In this document: positions 15,534 to 22,772 of the stretch, one piece after another
Position numbering within the stretch: position 1 is the first letter of the stretch
Layout of the letters: the number at the start of each line of letters is the position of its first letter
Origin: Curtobacterium sp. 'Ferrero'
GTDB lineage: Bacteria; Actinomycetota; Actinomycetes; Actinomycetales; Microbacteriaceae
DNA length: 64,000 bases
Assembly: GCF_002412165.1 (NCBI RefSeq)
Contig: NZ_NXIA01000014.1
Location: 47,221-111,220 of the forward strand
Direction: 5' to 3'
Made by a program: the position numbers and the translations under genes
Notes under the pieces: model-generated
Database searches by the model: none
What the model was told of the DNA's origin: nothing
What the model saw: the letters and a program-made list of their open reading frames with translations, nothing else

Positions 15534-16460
15534 TCAGGGGACCGTGTGACCCGCCGCCGTGAAGATCCGGTACCACTCCTCGCGCGAGAGCTCCACGTCC
15601 GAGCCGGCCGCCGAGTCCCGCACCCGCTGCGGGTTCGTGGTGCCGAGGACCACCTGGAAGTGCGCCGGGTGCCGGGTGATCCACGCCACGGCGATGCCCG
15701 TCGGGGTGACGCCGTGCGCCGCCGCGACCTCGTCGAGCACGTCGTTCAGCTCGGCGTAGTGCTCGCGGTCGCCGAGGAAGACGCCGTCGAAGAAGCCCTT
15801 CTGGAACGGCGACCACGCCTGCAGCGTGATGTCGTTGATGCGCGAGTGGTTGAGGATGTCGTTGTCCCGGTCGACGGACTGGTCGAGCCCGCCCATGTTC
15901 GCCGCGACGCCCTGCGCGATGACGTTCGCGTGCGTGATGCTCAGCTGCACCTGGTTGAACGCGAGCGGCTGGTTCACCGAACGACGCAGCAGGTCGACCT
16001 GGCCGGGCGTGTGGTTCGAGACACCGAAGTGGTGCACCTTGCCCGCGGCGTGCAGCTCGTCGAACGCCTTGGCGACCTCCTCCGGCTCCACGAGGGCGTC
16101 GGGGCGGTGCAGCAGCAGGACGTCGATGTAGTCGGTACGGAGCGCAGCGAGCGACTCCTCGACCGACGAGATGATGTGCTCGTACGAGAAGTCGAAGTAC
16201 CCCTGGCGGATCCCGACCTTCGTCTGCAGCTGGATCTCCGCGCGCTCGGACGACGACAGCGTCACTGCCTCGCCGAAGCGCTGCTCGCATCCGTGCCAGC
16301 CGCCGTAGATCGCCGCGTGGTCGAACATCGTGACGCCCGCGTCACGCGACGCCGAGTAGAGGGCACGGATGCCCTCGTCGCTCATGTCGTTGATCCGCAT
16401 CAGCCCGACGATGACGTCGCAGGCGGTGAGGTCGGTCTGTGGCAACTCCAGTGTCTTCAC
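15534..16460 (-). CDS. Aldo/keto reductase
   Basis: A 308-residue TIM-barrel NADPH-dependent oxidoreductase. Catalytic residues are visible in family context: Asp in MFDHAAIYGG (with the tyrosine), Lys in LQTKVGIR and His in LLHRPD. The segments DRDNDILNHSRINDITLQ and LGTTNPQRVRDS match the YdhF-like subgroup. It reduces carbonyl compounds; the substrate is unknown. The GTG start gives MKTLELPQTDL, with no convincing upstream alternative. The gene stands alone between the small RNA and the maltokinase-cap gene, which reads the same way. Confidence 0.85.
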   Translation of the reverse strand: MKTLELPQTDLTACDVIVGLMRINDMSDEGIRALYSASRDAGVTMFDHAAIYGGWHGCEQRFGEAVTLSSSERAEIQLQTKVGIRQGYFDFSYEHIISSVEESLAALRTDYIDVLLLHRPDALVEPEEVAKAFDELHAAGKVHHFGVSNHTPGQVDLLRRSVNQPLAFNQVQLSITHANVIAQGVAANMGGLDQSVDRDNDILNHSRINDITLQAWSPFQKGFFDGVFLGDREHYAELNDVLDEVAAAHGVTPTGIAVAWITRHPAHFQVVLGTTNPQRVRDSAAGSDVELSREEWYRIFTAAGHTVP

Positions 16461-16546
16461 GCCGACGATCCTGCCAGCCGGACGGAGCCCGCGGCAGGCC
16501 CTGCCGGTACCCCCGGCCGCCCGAGGATCGGACGGAGCAGGAGCGG

Positions 16547-17158
16547 TCAGTCGGCGAGCACCACGAGGACGCCGGAGCCGGTCGGCCAGGTCGCACGGAG
16601 CGTCTCGCCGGACGGCACGGGCGACCCGACGACCCGCAGGACGACGAGCTCGCCGTGGCCGGTGTCGATCGTCGTCTCGCCCTCCTCGGTCCGGGTGTCG
16701 ACCGCGGTCACGGTGGGCGACGACGGTGCCGAGCCGCTGCCGACCGCCGTGCACTCCTTCTCCCACGAGCCGGACCCGTCCGCCTGCACGAGGTCGGCCT
16801 CGTGGCCGCCGGTCGCGATCGTGCGGCGCACGACGTCGGCGTAGACCGGGTCGCCGGCAGCGTCGTACACCCAGCGTCGGCCGAGGACGGAGTGGTCCAT
16901 CTCGGTCACGAGGAACGCCTCCGCCCGGTCGAGCGGCGCTCCGCGGTAGGTCAGCGGCGTGTGCAGGAGCCGACCCGACGTGGTGCGGACCACGATCGTC
17001 TCGATGCCGACCTCGCCGGCCGGGTCGTCGAGACGGAAGCGCCCGACGACCTCCACGTCCTCGCCGGGGGTGACGCCGCTCCACGGCTGGGACGGCAGCC
17101 AGGCGGCGAGCGCCTCGGCCTTGGACGGTCGGAGTTCCGCGCGGTGGATGATCGCCAT
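16547..17158 (-). CDS. Maltokinase N-terminal cap-like domain protein
   Basis: A 203-residue protein that opens MAIIHRAELRPSKAEALAAW and has the all-beta pattern (VVGRFRLDDPAGEVGIETIVV, LVTEMDHSVLGRRWVYD) of the cap domain that precedes the kinase domain in maltokinases and trehalose synthase-maltokinase fusions. Here the cap stands alone with no kinase domain, so it is not itself a kinase. Stand-alone cap proteins are common in actinobacteria and their role is unknown. The ATG follows a leaderless -10 (TAGGTT). Confidence 0.65.
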   Translation of the reverse strand: MAIIHRAELRPSKAEALAAWLPSQPWSGVTPGEDVEVVGRFRLDDPAGEVGIETIVVRTTSGRLLHTPLTYRGAPLDRAEAFLVTEMDHSVLGRRWVYDAAGDPVYADVVRRTIATGGHEADLVQADGSGSWEKECTAVGSGSAPSSPTVTAVDTRTEEGETTIDTGHGELVVLRVVGSPVPSGETLRATWPTGSGVLVVLAD

Positions 17159-17164
17159 GCGACG

Positions 17165-17170
17165 AACCTA
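17165..17170 (-). promoter_or_regulatory. Probable leaderless -10 (TAGGTT)
   Basis: Minus-strand TAGGTT, then 6 nt, then the ATG ending at 17158. Confidence 0.45.
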
Positions 17171-17181
17171 CCGAGCGACGC

Positions 17182-17937
17182 TCAGTGCACCGAGAACCCG
17201 CCGTCGACCGCGATCGACTGTCCCGTCACGTAGGCGGACCCGTGTCCCGCGAGGAACACCGCCGCTGCGGCGAAGTCGGCGGCGACCCCGTTGCGGCCGA
17301 CGAGCGTCCGCGCGGCGAGCCGCTCGACGGTCGCCGGGTCCGCACTCAGGCGACGGTTCAACGCGGTCTGCACGAAGCCGGGCACGAGCACGTTCGAGGT
17401 GACCCCCTGCGCAGACCAGGCCTCGGCCTGCGACCTGGCCAACGCCTCCAGTCCGGCCTTGGAGACCCCGTACGCGCCGCTCGCCGCGAAGGGCCGATGA
17501 GCCTGTTGCGAGCTGATGCTGATGATGCGGCCGTGTCCCCGTGCTGCCATGCCGGGCGCGAGGCGCTGTCCGAGGACGAACGGGGCGTCGAGGTTCACCC
17601 GCATCGTCGCGTCCCACGTGTCCTCGTCGAGCTCGGCCATGGGCGGCCGGAGGTTGATGCCCGCCGAGTTGACGAGGACGTCGATCGGACCGACCGCGTC
17701 CGCGAGACGGTGGGCACCGGCACGGGTGGAGAGGTCCGCGACGACGCCCTCGGCCGAGCCGCCCGCGCTCCGGACGGCGGCGACCGTCTCGTCGATCGCC
17801 GAGCCGGTCCGTGCCGCGACGACGACAAGCGCACCGGCGTCCGCGAGGGCCTCCGCGATCGCTCGGCCGATCCCGGAGCTCCCGCCGGTGACGAGTGCGG
17901 TGCGGCCGTCGAGGCCGAAGAGCTGCTGCAGCGACAT
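17182..17937 (-). CDS. Short-chain dehydrogenase/reductase
   Basis: A 251-residue classical SDR. The cofactor motif TGGSSGIG is near residue 18, NSAG near 89, the catalytic Ser in ISISSQQ near 140, and YGVSK holds the Tyr and Lys. The C-terminal GQSIAVDGGFSVH is typical. NAD(P) preference is unclear, although the R in AARTGS suggests NADPH. The family oxidises sugar or keto-acid alcohols. It is divergent from the methyltransferase gene with 34 bp between the starts, and each has its own leaderless -10. Confidence 0.88.
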   Translation of the reverse strand: MSLQQLFGLDGRTALVTGGSSGIGRAIAEALADAGALVVVAARTGSAIDETVAAVRSAGGSAEGVVADLSTRAGAHRLADAVGPIDVLVNSAGINLRPPMAELDEDTWDATMRVNLDAPFVLGQRLAPGMAARGHGRIISISSQQAHRPFAASGAYGVSKAGLEALARSQAEAWSAQGVTSNVLVPGFVQTALNRRLSADPATVERLAARTLVGRNGVAADFAAAAVFLAGHGSAYVTGQSIAVDGGFSVH

Positions 17938-17943
17938 CCGGTC

Positions 17944-17949
17944 AGGCTA
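17944..17949 (-). promoter_or_regulatory. Probable leaderless -10 (TAGCCT)
   Basis: Minus-strand TAGCCT, 6 nt, then the SDR ATG. It is 10 bp from the opposing TACGCT of the methyltransferase gene. Confidence 0.45.
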
Positions 17950-17959
17950 CCGACGGCCC

Positions 17960-17965
17960 TACGCT
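17960..17965 (+). promoter_or_regulatory. Probable leaderless -10 (TACGCT)
   Basis: TACGCT, 6 nt, then GTG 17972 of the methyltransferase gene. Confidence 0.5.
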
Positions 17966-17971
17966 GGACGG

Positions 17972-18814
17972 GTGCGCGACGACCTCCTCCCTGTGCTCGC
18001 GTGCCCCGTCTGCGCCGAGCCGCTCGGTCGAGTCGACGGGCAGGTCGGGTGCACGAACGGACACCGGTTCGACGAGGCCAAGCAGGGGCACCTGACGCTC
18101 CTGCCCGCCCGCCGTCGCGCCCTCACCGCGGACACGCCGGAGATGGTCGACGCGCGCATGCGTTTCCTCGGTCGCGGGCACTACGCCCCCGTCGAGCGGG
18201 GGCTCGCCGAGGTCGTCGTGGCGACGACGGCTCCGGGGATCGTCCTCGACGTCGGTTCCGGGCCGGGTACCTACCTCGCGCAGGCGCTGCGCGCGGCGGA
18301 CGGGAGGCCCGTGGCCGGCTCCGCCACGGCGCCCACCGAGCGACTCGGGGTCGCGCTGGACCTGTCCGCGGTCGCGATCCGGCGTGCGGCACGTGTCCAC
18401 GAGCGGGCGGGAGCCGTCGTCGGGGACGTGACCGAGCGCCTCCCGGTCGTCGACGGCGCTGCCGCGGTCCTGCTGGACGTCTTCGCACCGCGCAACCAGA
18501 CGGAGTACGCCCGGGTCCTGCACCCCGACGGCGTGCTCGTCGTCGTGACACCGCGGGCCGGCCACCTGGCGGAGCTGGCGGAGGCGACGATCTCCGTCGA
18601 CCCGGAGAAGGAGCGGCGCCTGCACGACTCGCTGTCGCCGTCGTTCGTGCGTCGGTCGTCCGAGGACCTGACGTGGACGATGCAGCTCGGTGCCGAGGAC
18701 GTCCACGACGTCGTGCACATGGGTCCGAGCCACCACCACGTGCCCGCGGGGACGGTCTTCGCGCCCGCATCGGTGACCGCGGCGGTGACGATCAGCACGT
18801 GGTCTCGCTCCTGA
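17972..18814 (+). CDS. rRNA (guanine-N1) methyltransferase-like (RlmA/TlrB type)
   Basis: A 280-residue protein with an N-terminal zinc finger (LACPVCAEPL... CTNGHRFDEAKQGH), the arrangement seen in 23S rRNA guanine-N1 methyltransferases, followed by a class I methyltransferase domain with the SAM motif LDVGSGPGTYL near residue 93. The motif after strand four (DVFAPRNQTEYARVL) also fits that family. It probably methylates a guanine in 23S rRNA. TlrB-type members give macrolide resistance, but the target base cannot be read here. Confidence 0.8.
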   Translation: MRDDLLPVLACPVCAEPLGRVDGQVGCTNGHRFDEAKQGHLTLLPARRRALTADTPEMVDARMRFLGRGHYAPVERGLAEVVVATTAPGIVLDVGSGPGTYLAQALRAADGRPVAGSATAPTERLGVALDLSAVAIRRAARVHERAGAVVGDVTERLPVVDGAAAVLLDVFAPRNQTEYARVLHPDGVLVVVTPRAGHLAELAEATISVDPEKERRLHDSLSPSFVRRSSEDLTWTMQLGAEDVHDVVHMGPSHHHVPAGTVFAPASVTAAVTISTWSRS

Positions 18815-18839
18815 GCCGTCCTCGGTGCAGGATGACCCC

Positions 18840-19274
18840 ATGATCAGGAGCCGCCTCGTCGCCGCCCTCGTCCTGACGGTCGCAGTGGGCAGCGCCCTCT
18901 CGGGGTGCACCTCGTACCCGGTGTCCGGTCCGACGGCTGGCTGCGTCCCGCGGTTCACGGTGACGCCGGACACCGTCCGGGCCGGCGACACCGTGACGTT
19001 CGCCACGACGGACGAGTGCGACGTGGAGGTGCCCGACGGCGGGTGGCGGATCGAGGTGCAGCACGGGGGCGAGGACGTGCCCGAGGACACCGCGTTCGCC
19101 GATGCCGCGCGTTCGGACGACGCGTTCGACGGATCGTGGTCGGTGTCCGTCCCCGTCCCGTCGGACATCGAGCCCGGGGACGCCTGGGTCTCGATCCGGA
19201 ACTGGGACTACTCGACGTGCCCGGACGACGCGAGCTGCGCGGGTCCGTCGCAGGACCTCACGATCGAGCGCTGA
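18840..19274 (+). CDS. Putative lipoprotein of unknown function
   Basis: A 144-residue exported protein. The signal peptide MIRSRLVAALVLTVAVGS is followed by the lipobox LSGC (Cys22), so the mature protein should be lipid-anchored outside the membrane. The remainder is acidic with paired cysteines (DECDVEV; STCPDDASC) that could form disulfides, and an Ig-like beta pattern. The family is not recognised. AGGA stands 7-8 nt before the ATG, which supports this start over the GTG at 18825. Confidence 0.65.
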   Translation: MIRSRLVAALVLTVAVGSALSGCTSYPVSGPTAGCVPRFTVTPDTVRAGDTVTFATTDECDVEVPDGGWRIEVQHGGEDVPEDTAFADAARSDDAFDGSWSVSVPVPSDIEPGDAWVSIRNWDYSTCPDDASCAGPSQDLTIER

Positions 19275-19345
19275 CCCTCAGCCACCCCGGCCAGCCCGCC
19301 GACGTGCGGCATGCGCACGGGGGCGGGTCAAGGGCCGGAACGACG

Positions 19346-19765
19346 TCAGCCCTGCGGGCCGGCGACGTCGAGCGCCCAGATGACGCCGAACCGGTCCCGG
19401 AGCTGCCCGGCGAGCGGCGCCCACGCGGACGGGCCGAGCGGCTGCCGGACCTCGGCGCCGTCGAGCAGGCCGTCCCAGTACCGCTCGACCTCGGCCGCGT
19501 CGTCGCCGTGCACGTACACGTAGAACGCGTTGCTGCCCTGGTCCCAGGGCTGCCCGGGCCACACGTCGAACGCCATCACCCGCAGCCCGGTGTCGTTCGT
19601 CACCTGACCCCACACGATGCGGTCGGCCCAGGCGGGTTCGTCGGTGGCGCCCATCGCGCCGTAGGTCATGGACGCCACCGTGCCGCCGAACACCGCGGCG
19701 TAGTGGTCGAGGGCCTCGCGGGCCTGTCCGTCGAAGTTGAGGTGGGTCGTGGTCTCGATGCTCAT
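19346..19765 (-). CDS. VOC family protein (PhnB-like)
   Basis: A 139-residue protein of the vicinal oxygen chelate/glyoxalase fold, PhnB subgroup: HLNFDGQAREALDHYAAVFGG at the start and RFGVIWALDVAG at the end. PhnB-like proteins lack several metal ligands and have no fixed function. The start is divergent from a WYL regulator with 61 bp between them, and an inverted repeat lies in that gap, so the regulator probably controls this gene. Confidence 0.75.
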   Translation of the reverse strand: MSIETTTHLNFDGQAREALDHYAAVFGGTVASMTYGAMGATDEPAWADRIVWGQVTNDTGLRVMAFDVWPGQPWDQGSNAFYVYVHGDDAAEVERYWDGLLDGAEVRQPLGPSAWAPLAGQLRDRFGVIWALDVAGPQG

Positions 19766-19783
19766 GGGACGAGCTTGACGCCG

Positions 19784-19808
19784 GAAGCGGTCAGATCGTG
19801 ACCGCTTC
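19784..19808. promoter_or_regulatory. Inverted-repeat operator between VOC and WYL genes
   Basis: GAAGCGGTCA and TGACCGCTTC are exact 10-bp arms around a 5-bp spacer (GATCG). The site covers the region upstream of the -10 boxes on both sides, so one protein could control both divergent genes. Confidence 0.65.
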
Positions 19809-19826
19809 TCGACGGATACTGGTGCC

Positions 19827-20768
19827 GTGCCCGCTCCGTCCTCCCGCATGCTCACGCTGCTGTCCCTGCTGCAGGTGCACCGGGACTGGCCGGGCGACGA
19901 GCTCGCCGGCCGCCTCGAGGTCAGCCCGCGCACACTCCGACGCGACGTCGACCGGCTCCGCGGCCTCGGGTACCGCATCGATGCCCTCCGCGGCCCGTCG
20001 GGCGGCTACCGCCTCGCGCCCGGCGCGGACCTCCCGCCGCTGCTGTTCGACGACGACCAGGCGGTCGCGATCGCCGTCGCGTTGGCGGTCGCTCCCGCGT
20101 CCGGTGCCGACATCGTCGAGGGTGCGGTGCGGGCGCTCGCGACGATCCGGCAGGTCCTGCCCGTGCGGCTCCGGCACCGCATCGGCGCGGTGGACGTCAC
20201 GACGACGGCCGCGCGGACCACCGTCGATCCGGAGGTCCTCGTGCAGGTCGGTCGCGCGGTGTCCGCCCGCGAGGTCCTGCGCTTCGGGTACGGACCGGAC
20301 GAGCACCCCCGCAGGGTCGAGCCGCACGCCCTCGTCGCCCGCTCCGGGCGCTGGTACCTGCTCGCCTGGGACCCCGAGCGCACCGACTGGCGGACGTTCC
20401 GGGTCGACCGCATCGCGCCGCGGCAGCCGACGCGGCTGCGCTTCACGCCGCGACCCGTCCCGGGCGGGGACGCCGCGGCGTTCGTGGCCGCCCGCTTCAA
20501 GGGCTCGGACGTGGAGGACGTCTGGCCGTGCACCGGCACGGTCGAGCTGCGCTGCCCGGCCACGGCGATCGAGCCCTGGCTCGATGCGGACGCGAAGCTC
20601 GTCGCGGTGGACGCGGAGCGCTGCCGCCTGACGACCGGCTCGTGGTCGTGGGAGGCGCTGGCCGCGCGGTTCGCGGGCTTCGGGGTCGACTTCACCGTGG
20701 TCGGGCCGCCGGCCCTCCGCGCGGCGGTCGCGGCCGTCGCCGACCGCCTGCACGCAGCGGGGCGTTAG
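19827..20768 (+). CDS. WYL-domain transcriptional regulator (YafY-like)
   Basis: A 313-residue regulator. The N-terminal winged helix includes ELAGRLEVSPRTLRRDVDRL and GGYRLAPG, the standard HTH-11 layout. The central WYL domain has RRVEPHALVARSGRWYLLAW near residues 155-185, followed by a C-terminal WCX-type region. WYL proteins sense small ligands or nucleic acid and often control the divergent neighbour, here the VOC gene. GATACT ends 6 nt before the GTG start. The perfect inverted repeat at 19784 is the probable binding site. Confidence 0.85.
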   Translation: MPAPSSRMLTLLSLLQVHRDWPGDELAGRLEVSPRTLRRDVDRLRGLGYRIDALRGPSGGYRLAPGADLPPLLFDDDQAVAIAVALAVAPASGADIVEGAVRALATIRQVLPVRLRHRIGAVDVTTTAARTTVDPEVLVQVGRAVSAREVLRFGYGPDEHPRRVEPHALVARSGRWYLLAWDPERTDWRTFRVDRIAPRQPTRLRFTPRPVPGGDAAAFVAARFKGSDVEDVWPCTGTVELRCPATAIEPWLDADAKLVAVDAERCRLTTGSWSWEALAARFAGFGVDFTVVGPPALRAAVAAVADRLHAAGR

Positions 20769-20812
20769 GACCGCGCATGCGTCCGTCAGGACGCCGTCAG
20801 GAATCCGTTAGC
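20763..20812 (+). promoter_or_regulatory. Phased direct repeats before kdp, candidate KdpE sites
   Basis: Half-sites CGTTAGGA (20763), CGTCAGGA (20784), CGTCAGGA (20795) and CGTTAGCG (20806) are spaced 21, 11 and 11 bp, i.e. on one face of the helix. OmpR-family regulators such as KdpE bind direct repeats one turn apart. The first copy overlaps the stop of the WYL gene. Confidence 0.55.
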
Positions 20813-20868
20813 GACGGCCTGGAGGCACGACACCGGTCGCACCATCGGTGACGCACCAGGAATGGTGC

Positions 20869-20893
20869 GGCCCGCACCGCCCGGTGGCGGGCC
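20869..20893 (+). promoter_or_regulatory. Leader hairpin upstream of the kdp operon
   Basis: GGCCCGC (20869-20875) pairs with GCGGGCC (20887-20893), with ACC/GGT pairs inside. It ends 21 nt before the first small open frame. A second inverted repeat, CGCACCAT/ATGGTGCG (20838-20845, 20862-20869), shares one base with it, so the two folds may compete. Confidence 0.35.
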
Positions 20894-20914
20894 CGTGCAA
20901 CCTACGGAGTCCAA

Positions 20915-20998
20915 GTGTTCGACGTGTTCGTCGTCGCCGGTGTCCTCGCCGTGTTCGGCCTGGTCGCCCTCATCGCCAAGGGGGTGGAGCGGCTGTGA
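20915..20998 (+). CDS. 27-residue hydrophobic peptide at the head of kdp
   Basis: GTG-initiated frame [27 protein letters not shown], a single transmembrane helix with a basic end. CGGAG stands 6 nt upstream of the GTG. Its stop overlaps the kdpF start as GTGA, which implies translational coupling. It is likely an extra membrane peptide of the Kdp complex or a coupling leader. No symbol is known to me. Confidence 0.6.
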   Translation: MFDVFVVAGVLAVFGLVALIAKGVERL

Positions 20999-21084
20999 TC
21001 GGCATCACCATCGCCGCGGCCGTCCTCGGCGTCGCCGCTGTCGTCTACCTCGTCTGGGCGCTCGTGCGCCCGGAGAAGTTCTGA
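20995..21084 (+). CDS. kdpF: KdpF, small subunit of K+-transporting ATPase
   Basis: A 29-residue single-helix membrane peptide, [29 protein letters not shown], with the typical P-E-K-F end of KdpF. It stabilises the KdpABC complex in the membrane. It overlaps the upstream peptide by 4 bp and kdpA by 1 bp. The length matches the family. Confidence 0.88.
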   Translation: MIGITIAAAVLGVAAVVYLVWALVRPEKF

Positions 21085-22772
21085 TGGGCTCCGCGGCCGA
21101 CACCTGGGCCGGCATCGCCCAGGTCGCCACGCTCGTCCTGCTCCTCGTCGCCGCGTACCGCCCGGTCGGCGACTGGATGGGCCGCGTCTACACGAAGCCC
21201 GAGCACAGCCGGGTCGAACGCGGCGCCTACCGGATCATCGGCGTCGACCCCAACGCCGAGCAGTCCTGGCCCGCGTACCTGCGCGGCGTGCTGCTCTTCA
21301 GCGTCGTCGGCGTGCTCGTCGTCTACCTGCTGCAGCGCATCCAGGTGGTCCTGCCGGGCGACCTCGGCCTGCCGGACGTCGGGCCGTCGCTCGCGTTCAA
21401 CACGGCGGTGTCGTTCGTCACCAACACGAACTGGCAGTCGTACTCGCCGGAGGCGACCCTCGGGCTCACCGTGCAGATGGCGGGGCTCGCCGTGCAGAAC
21501 TTCCTGTCCGCCGCCGTGGGCATGGCCGTCGCGGTCGCGTTGGTCCGCGGACTGGCGGCACGGCGTTCCGGCACGATCGGCAACGTCTGGGTGGACATCG
21601 TCCGGACGCTCGGGCGGATCCTGCTCCCCGGCGCGTTCGTGTTCGCGATCGTCCTGATCGCGGGCGGTGTCGTGCAGTCGTGGGGGAGCGGCACCGACGT
21701 CGCCACGCTCGCCGGCGGGACGCAGCACATCCCCGACGGGTTCGTCGCCTCGCAGGAGGCGATCAAGGAGCTCGGCACGAACGGCGGCGGGTACTTCAAC
21801 GCGAACTCCTCGCACCCGTTCGAGAACCCGCAGGCGTGGACGAGCCTCGTCGAGGTGTTCCTCATGCTCGTCATCCCGTTCTCGCTCCCGCGCACGTTCG
21901 GGAAGATGGTCGCCGACAAGCGTCAGGGGTACGCGATCCTCGCCGCGATGGCGGTGATCTTCCTCGTCTCGCTCGTCGCGATGACCCTCGCCGAGCTCGC
22001 CGCCGGCGGCACCGCGACCCAGGCCGCCGGTGCCGCGATGGAGGGCAAGGAGGCGCGCTTCGGCGTCCTCGGCACCACGCTGTTCGACACGACGTCGACC
22101 ATCACCTCCACCGGAGCGGTGAACGGCATGACCGACAGCTTCACGCCGATCGGCGGCATGATGGCGATGCTCAACATGATGCTCGGCGAGATCGCGCCCG
22201 GCGGTGTGGGATCCGGCCTGTACGGCATGCTCGTGCTCGCGGTGATCACGGTGTTCATCGCCGGACTGCTCGTCGGCCGCACGCCCGAGTACCTCGGCAA
22301 GCGCATCGGCTCCCGTGAGATCCGGATGGCGGCGCTGTACATCCTCGTCACCCCGACGCTCGTGCTGGTCGGCACCGCGCTGTCGCTCCTCATCCCGGGG
22401 GTCCGGGAGCAGGTGCTCGGCACGTCGCTGTTCAACCCGGGCAACCACGGGCTGTCGGAGCTGCTCTACGCGTTCACCAGCGCGGCGAACAACAACGGCT
22501 CGGCGTTCGGCGGCCTGACCGCGAACACCACGTGGCTCAACTCGTCCCTCGCGGTGGCGATGGCCCTCGGGCGCTTCCTGCCGATGGTGTTCGTCCTCGC
22601 CCTGGCCGGCTCGTTCGCCGCCCAGGACCGTGTCCCGATCACCTCCGGCACGCTGCCCACCCACCGGCCGCTCTTCGTCGGCCTCCTCGTCGGTGTCGTC
22701 GTCATCGTCACCGCACTCACCTACTTCCCGGTGCTCGCACTGGGACCGCTCGCAGAAGGCCTCACCCGATGA
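21084..22772 (+). CDS. kdpA: K+-transporting ATPase subunit A
   Basis: A 562-residue integral membrane protein that forms the potassium channel-like part of the high-affinity KdpFABC pump. Selectivity-loop regions are visible as [11 protein letters not shown] near residue 110, [20 protein letters not shown] near 230, and [11 protein letters not shown] near 470. The first helix carries the conserved [12 protein letters not shown]. Length is standard. Its ATG overlaps the kdpF stop by one base, and its stop overlaps the kdpB start (ATGA). No defects are seen. Confidence 0.96.
   Translation: MGSAADTWAGIAQVATLVLLLVAAYRPVGDWMGRVYTKPEHSRVERGAYRIIGVDPNAEQSWPAYLRGVLLFSVVGVLVVYLLQRIQVVLPGDLGLPDVGPSLAFNTAVSFVTNTNWQSYSPEATLGLTVQMAGLAVQNFLSAAVGMAVAVALVRGLAARRSGTIGNVWVDIVRTLGRILLPGAFVFAIVLIAGGVVQSWGSGTDVATLAGGTQHIPDGFVASQEAIKELGTNGGGYFNANSSHPFENPQAWTSLVEVFLMLVIPFSLPRTFGKMVADKRQGYAILAAMAVIFLVSLVAMTLAELAAGGTATQAAGAAMEGKEARFGVLGTTLFDTTSTITSTGAVNGMTDSFTPIGGMMAMLNMMLGEIAPGGVGSGLYGMLVLAVITVFIAGLLVGRTPEYLGKRIGSREIRMAALYILVTPTLVLVGTALSLLIPGVREQVLGTSLFNPGNHGLSELLYAFTSAANNNGSAFGGLTANTTWLNSSLAVAMALGRFLPMVFVLALAGSFAAQDRVPITSGTLPTHRPLFVGLLVGVVVIVTALTYFPVLALGPLAEGLTR

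Noticed and set aside
20838..20893. c-di-AMP (ydaO) riboswitch before kdp
   Set aside because: The leader is too short and lacks the conserved ydaO elements. Only simple hairpins are seen.
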